DNA of 9,174 nt from Planctomycetota bacterium (lineage in GTDB: Bacteria > Planctomycetota > Planctomycetia > Pirellulales > Thermoguttaceae), in assembly GCA_021784975.1 (NCBI GenBank), contig JAJYGU010000349.1, positions 1 to 9,174 of the forward strand. Direction: 5' to 3'. Below are positions 5,767 to 9,174 of the stretch, piece by piece. Each line of letters opens with the position of its first letter. The first letter of the stretch is position 1. The notes beneath the pieces were generated by a model. The model did not search any database, had not been told where the DNA came from, and worked only from the letters and a program-made list of their open reading frames with translations. Made by a program: the position numbers and the translations under genes.

Positions 5767-7143
5767 ATGCATACGGCGATCGAAAGCAAAACGCTCCATC
5801 GAGGTCAATGGTTCGTCCTGGCGGCCGCCTTCTTGGGTTGGATGTTCGACGGGGTGGAGATTGGGCTGTTTCCCCTGGTGGCCCGGCCTGCCCTCCGCGA
5901 CCTGCTGCCCAATCTCGACGAGGCGGTGATCGCCTGGTGGATCAGCGTCATCATCGCCTGCTTTCTCCTGGGGGCGGCCATCGGCGGCGTGTCGCTGGGT
6001 TGGCTCGGCGACAAGATCGGCCGCGTCCGCGGCATGGTGATCTGCATGTTGATGTACTCGTTGTTTACCGGGGCCTGCTACTTCGCCGCCGCCCCCTGGC
6101 AACTGGGCATGTTCCTCTTTCTGGCGGCCTTGGGCATGGGCGGCGAGTGGTCGCTGGCGGTGGCCCTGGTGATGGAATGCTGGCCGGAACGGCACCGCGC
6201 GAAGCTGGCGGGCATTATCGGGGCGGCCGCCAACTTCGGCTTCCTCTTCATCGCTTTGGTGGCACTGACCCGGCAGGTGACGGTCGGCGATTGGCGGTGG
6301 ATGATGTTGGTCGGGGCCAGTCCGGCCGTGCTCGCCCTGCTGATTAGCTTCTTCGTGCCCGAATCGGAACGCTGGAAGACCGCCGCCCAAAAAGGCGGCC
6401 GCAGTCCGATCGTCGAGATCTTCCGCCCCGGTCTGTTGAGCAAGACGGTGTTGGCCATGGCATTTTCAGGCATACCGCTGATTGGCACCTGGGCCGCCGT
6501 GTCGGGCTATATCCCCACCTGGGCCGATCAGTTGAAGCAACAACAGATGGGCGAGAACCTGCTCTCCCCGGAAAACAAGGCAAGATACACCGCCAGCAAG
6601 GACCCCAAGCAGCGGACCGAGGTCCTCAAGGCCGCCCTGACGCCGGAGCAATGGAAGGAGATCGGCGGCAAGAGCGCCAACGCCAAGGCCTCGGTGCAGA
6701 TCGTCATGGCCGTCGGGGCCATTATCTGCTGCGTGCTCGCCTCGATCTTTGGCGGCATCTGGGGCCGGCGGCCGGTCTATTTCGGGCTGTGCCTGTTGTC
6801 GCTGGTCTCGTGTGCCTATTTGTTTCGCTGCTTGAGCGTCTTTGACGGGTGGTTCATGTTCGTGGCCTTTATTGTCGGCGGCATTACCGCGGCCTTCTAC
6901 GGCTGGCTGCCGCTCTATCTGCCCGAGCTGTTTCCCACCCGCGTCCGAGCCACCGGGCAGGGGCTGTCGTTCAACTTCGGCCGCATCCTGGCCGCCGGCG
7001 GCACGCTCTGCATGGGGCAGTTCGTGGCCCTGTTCGGCCACGACTACGGCCGCGCCATGGGGACCGTCACCCTGATTTATTTGCTGGGCATGGTGCTGAT
7101 CTGGTTCGCCCCCGAGACCAAGGGCAGACCGCTGCCGGAATAG
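5767..7143 (+). CDS. MFS transporter, sugar-porter/acid-symporter-like
   Basis: This is a 458-residue major facilitator superfamily permease of the inner membrane, a secondary transporter with about 12 hydrophobic helices. Key motifs, numbered from the ATG at 5767: GWMFDGVEIGLFPL in helix 1, motif A GWLGDKIGRVRG at 78-89 between helices 2 and 3, and its half-repeat GGIWGRRPVYFG at 329-340. LPELFPTRVRATGQG follows at about 385-399, and the C-terminal PETKGR is at 449-454. These last two are characteristic of sugar-porter and aromatic-acid/lactate-type families. The substrate cannot be read from sequence. A hydrophilic insertion at about 253-309 (rich in K, Q and E) lies between helices 7 and 8 and should face the periplasm. 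GAGG with a 5-base gap supports the ATG at 5767; a GTG at 5734 would add 11 residues. A likely promoter lies at 5648-5676. Confidence 0.88.
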   Translation: MHTAIESKTLHRGQWFVLAAAFLGWMFDGVEIGLFPLVARPALRDLLPNLDEAVIAWWISVIIACFLLGAAIGGVSLGWLGDKIGRVRGMVICMLMYSLFTGACYFAAAPWQLGMFLFLAALGMGGEWSLAVALVMECWPERHRAKLAGIIGAAANFGFLFIALVALTRQVTVGDWRWMMLVGASPAVLALLISFFVPESERWKTAAQKGGRSPIVEIFRPGLLSKTVLAMAFSGIPLIGTWAAVSGYIPTWADQLKQQQMGENLLSPENKARYTASKDPKQRTEVLKAALTPEQWKEIGGKSANAKASVQIVMAVGAIICCVLASIFGGIWGRRPVYFGLCLLSLVSCAYLFRCLSVFDGWFMFVAFIVGGITAAFYGWLPLYLPELFPTRVRATGQGLSFNFGRILAAGGTLCMGQFVALFGHDYGRAMGTVTLIYLLGMVLIWFAPETKGRPLPE

Positions 7144-7197
7144 GAGACCGCCGCTCGAATAGCAGCAAAGGGCGAAGTTGGATCCGCTCCATATTTC

Positions 7198-7292
7198 ATC
7201 GCGAGAGCGCGAAATCGCGAAATCGCGAAAGGAAGGCAGGTCGTCGAGAAGATAGCAGTCGCTGAATTTTCGCGAGTTCGCGTCTTCGCGAT
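7198..7292. repeat. Inverted pair of TCGCGAAA-type arrays
   Basis: The left arm 7198-7223 and the right arm 7267-7292 are reverse complements at 21 of 26 positions, with a 43-base loop. The left side continues as nearly three octamers CGCGAAAT (7208-7230). The element fills much of the 231-bp gap between the transporter and the DUF1080 gene, starting 54 bp after the transporter stop. A long imperfect hairpin here could reduce read-through between the two genes, but there is no T-run to mark an intrinsic terminator. The design matches the repeat at 3147-3228 with a different unit. Confidence 0.6.
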
Positions 7293-7374
7293 CAGAAAAG
7301 CCATGTGAAAAAGACTTGGACGGGACCTTGCACTATTGTGCGGATTGCTTGTAGGGTCAGTTAGGAGCCGCGAG

Positions 7375-8208
7375 ATGAAATCTCTCTATTCTTGGATCTT
7401 TTTGGCGCCAACATTGGTGGCCGCCGGCATCGTCATGCTCATGTTGCAGAACTCTCCTTCGGCAGCCGCCGCCCAGCCGCCGAAAATCCAATCGGCTAGC
7501 GCCGCCGACGGCAAGACTGCGACGGGCGGCAAGTCTGCTCTGCAGGCCCCCTCACGGTCCACGATCCACGATCCACGCTCCACGGAACACGAAGCCGCCA
7601 AGACCCCGTGGAAAGACCTCTTCGACGGCAAGACCCTGGCCGGCTGGAAGGTGTTGGACCTCGGCGGGGACGGAAAGGTGAAGGTCAAAGACGGGGCCAT
7701 GGTGCTGAACATGGGCAGCCCGATGACCGGCATCGCCTACACCGGCAAGGTGCTCCGCAACAATTACGAGCTCTCTCTAGAAGGCATGCGGCTCGATGGC
7801 AGCGACTTCTTCTGCACCACCACCTTTCCCGTCGGCAAGGACCCCTGCACGCTGGTGGTCGGCGGCTGGGGCGGGCAAGTGGTGGGGCTGTCGAACGTCG
7901 ATTACTTCGACGCCTCGGAAAACTCCACCACCCAGACCATGGAGTTCAAAGACAAGCGGTGGTATCGGGTGCGGATTCGCGTCTCCGACGCGGCCATCCA
8001 GGCCTGGATCGACGACAAGATGCTGGTGAACCAGCCGCGGGCGGACCACAAGTTCAGTGTCCGCATCGAGGTCGACGAGTGCCGCCCGCTGGGCATCGCC
8101 ACCTGGTACACCGCCGGGGCGGTGCGGAAGATCCGCCTCCGCAGCTTGAGCCCCGAGGAAGTCCGGGCAGCCGCGGCGGCAGCCAAGACCGCCGAGGACA
8201 ACAATTGA
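7375..8208 (+). CDS. Membrane-anchored DUF1080 (3-keto-disaccharide hydrolase-type) protein
   Basis: This is a 277-residue protein. Residues 4-25 (LYSWIFLAPTLVAAGIVMLM) form a signal anchor, followed by an alanine/serine/lysine-rich linker to about 78. The DUF1080 domain runs from WKDLFDGKTLAGWKV (about 79) to about 265. It contains the family's typical strand pattern, including KVKVKDGAMVL, YELSLEG and RWYRVRIRV, and ends with a mostly alanine tail. Members have a concanavalin-like beta-sandwich fold. Some hydrolyse 3-keto-glycosides; many are uncharacterised and exported. Catalytic residues cannot be assigned with confidence. The ATG at 7375 is preceded by AGGAG with a 7-base gap, which clearly beats the TTG at 7336. 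The linker contains four 7-bp tandem repeats (7558-7585). The gene ends 10 bp from the end of the convergent methyltransferase. It lies downstream of the transporter on the same strand. Confidence 0.88.
   Translation: MKSLYSWIFLAPTLVAAGIVMLMLQNSPSAAAAQPPKIQSASAADGKTATGGKSALQAPSRSTIHDPRSTEHEAAKTPWKDLFDGKTLAGWKVLDLGGDGKVKVKDGAMVLNMGSPMTGIAYTGKVLRNNYELSLEGMRLDGSDFFCTTTFPVGKDPCTLVVGGWGGQVVGLSNVDYFDASENSTTQTMEFKDKRWYRVRIRVSDAAIQAWIDDKMLVNQPRADHKFSVRIEVDECRPLGIATWYTAGAVRKIRLRSLSPEEVRAAAAAAKTAEDNN
7558..7585 (+). repeat. Four tandem copies of the heptamer TCCACGN inside the DUF1080 gene
   Basis: TCCACGA, TCCACGA, TCCACGC and TCCACGG follow one another without gaps, in the linker between the membrane anchor and the DUF1080 domain. 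Because 7 is not a multiple of 3, gain or loss of one copy would shift the reading frame. The encoded stretch (STIHDPRSTEHE) looks like read-through repeat rather than a structured domain. Confidence 0.8.
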
Positions 8209-8218
8209 TTCCGCTGTT

Positions 8219-8911
8219 TCAAAGCTTGACCACCATGCACTGCGTGGTCGGCTGTTCGATGACGCCTTCCGGCTTGTCGGCAAAGAACTCGTCGAACGCC
8301 TGCTGCACACCGGCCAGCAACCCGTAGTCATGGGAGAGCATGATACCGCCGGGGACCATCTTCGGATAAAAGTATTGGAGACAGGCCAGGGTGCTCGCGT
8401 ACAGATCGACGTCAAAATGCACGAAGCAGTAGGAGTCTTCGGGCACTGCCGCGGCCGATTCGGGGAACCGTCCCGGATGGAAGTGAACGTTCTGGTAACC
8501 TGCCAGGTAGGCCTGCACGGATTCGAGCGAGGACTCGTATTGCCCGGCGCGGTGGATGGCGCGGTCTTCGGCAGTGGACTCGGGCAGACCGGTGAAGGTA
8601 TCGAACAGGTGTAATGGTTTCTGCCCTTTGGCTTCACAAATCAGTCGGGCCGAGGCCCCGCGGTAGACGCCGACCTCGGCCATGGCGCCGGGACGTTTCC
8701 GCTGAGCCCGGGCTGCGGCGTAGACGAGGTATTGCTCGAAGGCGCTCAGGAGCGATCGGCGCTCGTGGTAGATTTGCCGGAGCACGGCGACGATCTCCGG
8801 GTCTTTGCGACCGCCCAAGGCGCTGAACTGCAATCGCGACCAGAGCCGCAGGCCAAAGCGTTCCAAGATGCCGCCGCCGAGCCGCTGAAAACGCTTGTTC
8901 TTCATCCACAT
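8219..8911 (-). CDS. TylF/MycF-family SAM-dependent O-methyltransferase
   Basis: This 230-residue cytoplasmic enzyme belongs to the macrocin O-methyltransferase (TylF/MycF) family, whose characterised members methylate sugar hydroxyls of macrolides in a metal-dependent reaction. Motifs in order: AEVGVYRGASA (78-88, SAM-binding loop), LHLFDTFTGLP (100-110), GQYESSLESV, then HFHPGRFP (143-150), FVHFDVDLYAST (163-174) and PGGIMLSHDYG (187-197). By analogy with MycF, D167/D169 and D195 are candidate metal-binding and catalytic residues. The length is slightly below the characterised enzymes but the domain looks complete. The ATG at 8911 follows a G-rich AAGGGGGG sequence at a suitable distance; an in-frame ATG two codons later is possible. 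No macrolide or other biosynthesis genes are in view, so the natural substrate is more likely a surface glycan or an unknown metabolite. The gene is convergent with the DUF1080 gene and 31 bp downstream of the LRR gene. Confidence 0.88.
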   Translation of the reverse strand: MWMKNKRFQRLGGGILERFGLRLWSRLQFSALGGRKDPEIVAVLRQIYHERRSLLSAFEQYLVYAAARAQRKRPGAMAEVGVYRGASARLICEAKGQKPLHLFDTFTGLPESTAEDRAIHRAGQYESSLESVQAYLAGYQNVHFHPGRFPESAAAVPEDSYCFVHFDVDLYASTLACLQYFYPKMVPGGIMLSHDYGLLAGVQQAFDEFFADKPEGVIEQPTTQCMVVKL

Positions 8912-8942
8912 GCTGCCCCCCTTGCCGGCGATCCTTCGCGGC

Positions 8943-9174
8943 TCAATTCGAGATATGGCACTTGGGCAATGCCTGCTGGAGTTTCTTCACGCCCGCGTCG
9001 CTCACTTGGCTGTCTCCCACGTCCAGCCTCTCGAGCTTCGTCAACCCACGCAGGTATGGTAATCCTGCGTCGCTCACCTTGGTGAATGCCAGGTTCAGCG
9101 ATTGGAGCTGGGTCAGCCCCTTCAAGTGCTCCAGGCCCGTGTCGCCAACCGGGGTCAATGCCAGGTTGAGCGTT
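8943..9174 (-). CDS. Leucine-rich-repeat protein, C-terminal end (5' partial)
   Basis: The visible 76 codons are open to the window edge and end at a TGA at 8943-8945. They contain three bacterial-type leucine-rich repeats of 24 residues with the pattern LxxLxLxxTxVxDxGLxxLxxL: TPVGDTGLEHLKGL, then LQSLNLAFTKVSDAGLPYL, then LERLDVGDSQVSDAGVKKL. The chain closes with QALPKCHISN. This repeat type is abundant in planctomycetes and is thought to serve protein-protein interaction; no specific role can be given. The TTG at 9158 is not a start, because the LRR pattern continues upstream through LNLAL. The stop is 31 bp before the TylF-like gene on the same strand, so the two may be co-transcribed. 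Confidence 0.85.
   Translation of the reverse strand, partial: TLNLALTPVGDTGLEHLKGLTQLQSLNLAFTKVSDAGLPYLRGLTKLERLDVGDSQVSDAGVKKLQQALPKCHISN

Noticed and set aside
5548..6390. 280-codon minus-strand frame opposite the transporter start
   Set aside because: It is a GC-driven shadow rich in H, Q, G and P with no motif. The plus strand has a clear MFS protein.
7336..7374. Upstream TTG start for the DUF1080 protein
   Set aside because: AGGAG at an ideal distance and the start of the signal anchor both point to the ATG at 7375.

Overview
The base composition, codon use and gene families suggest a planctomycete (Pirellulales-like) chromosome. The indicators are a DUF1080 protein, a DUF1559 C-terminal fragment, 24-residue bacterial leucine-rich repeats, planctomycete-type membrane hypotheticals, and many dispersed palindromic repeats between genes. 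This assignment is inferred from gene content; no marker gene settles it.

Layout. (1) 1-2237, +: the C-terminal half of a type ISP restriction-modification enzyme (N6-adenine methyltransferase plus target-recognition domain), cut by the left window edge. (2) 2242-2904, -: a membrane-anchored protein of unknown function, convergent with the first gene. (3) 2905-3467: a gene-free stretch holding two large inverted repeats and a small hairpin. (4) 3468-3773, +: a small multi-pass membrane protein. (5) 3781-5389: a decay zone. It holds a methyltransferase gene that lost its N-terminus, joined head-to-head to a DUF1559 gene that also lost its N-terminus, then a 167-bp highly structured repeat, a frameshifted leucine-rich-repeat gene, and a stretch that may be a further gene remnant. 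(6) 5390-5462, -: tRNA-Ala(GGC), with a large palindrome only 4 bp from its 5' end. (7) 5767-7143, +: a 12-helix MFS transporter with a good sigma70-type promoter. (8) 7375-8208, +: a membrane-anchored DUF1080 (3-keto-disaccharide hydrolase type) protein. It is separated from the transporter by another inverted repeat. (9) 8219-8911, -: a TylF/MycF-type O-methyltransferase. (10) 8943-9174, -: the C-terminal end of a leucine-rich-repeat protein, upstream of the methyltransferase on the same strand.

How the genes relate. The transporter and the DUF1080 protein lie in tandem. If the transporter carries a sugar or sugar derivative, they could share a carbohydrate-related role, but the 231-bp repeat-containing gap argues against a tight operon. 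The restriction-modification gene is the only defence gene seen, and its 5' half and any partners lie outside the window.

I found no clear new multi-gene system. The most unusual material is non-coding. Two large palindromes share the same off-centre A/T mismatch, two others share an inverted-array design, and one 167-bp element has crossed (mutually exclusive) pairings. The head-to-head junction of two beheaded genes is the clearest sign of rearrangement.
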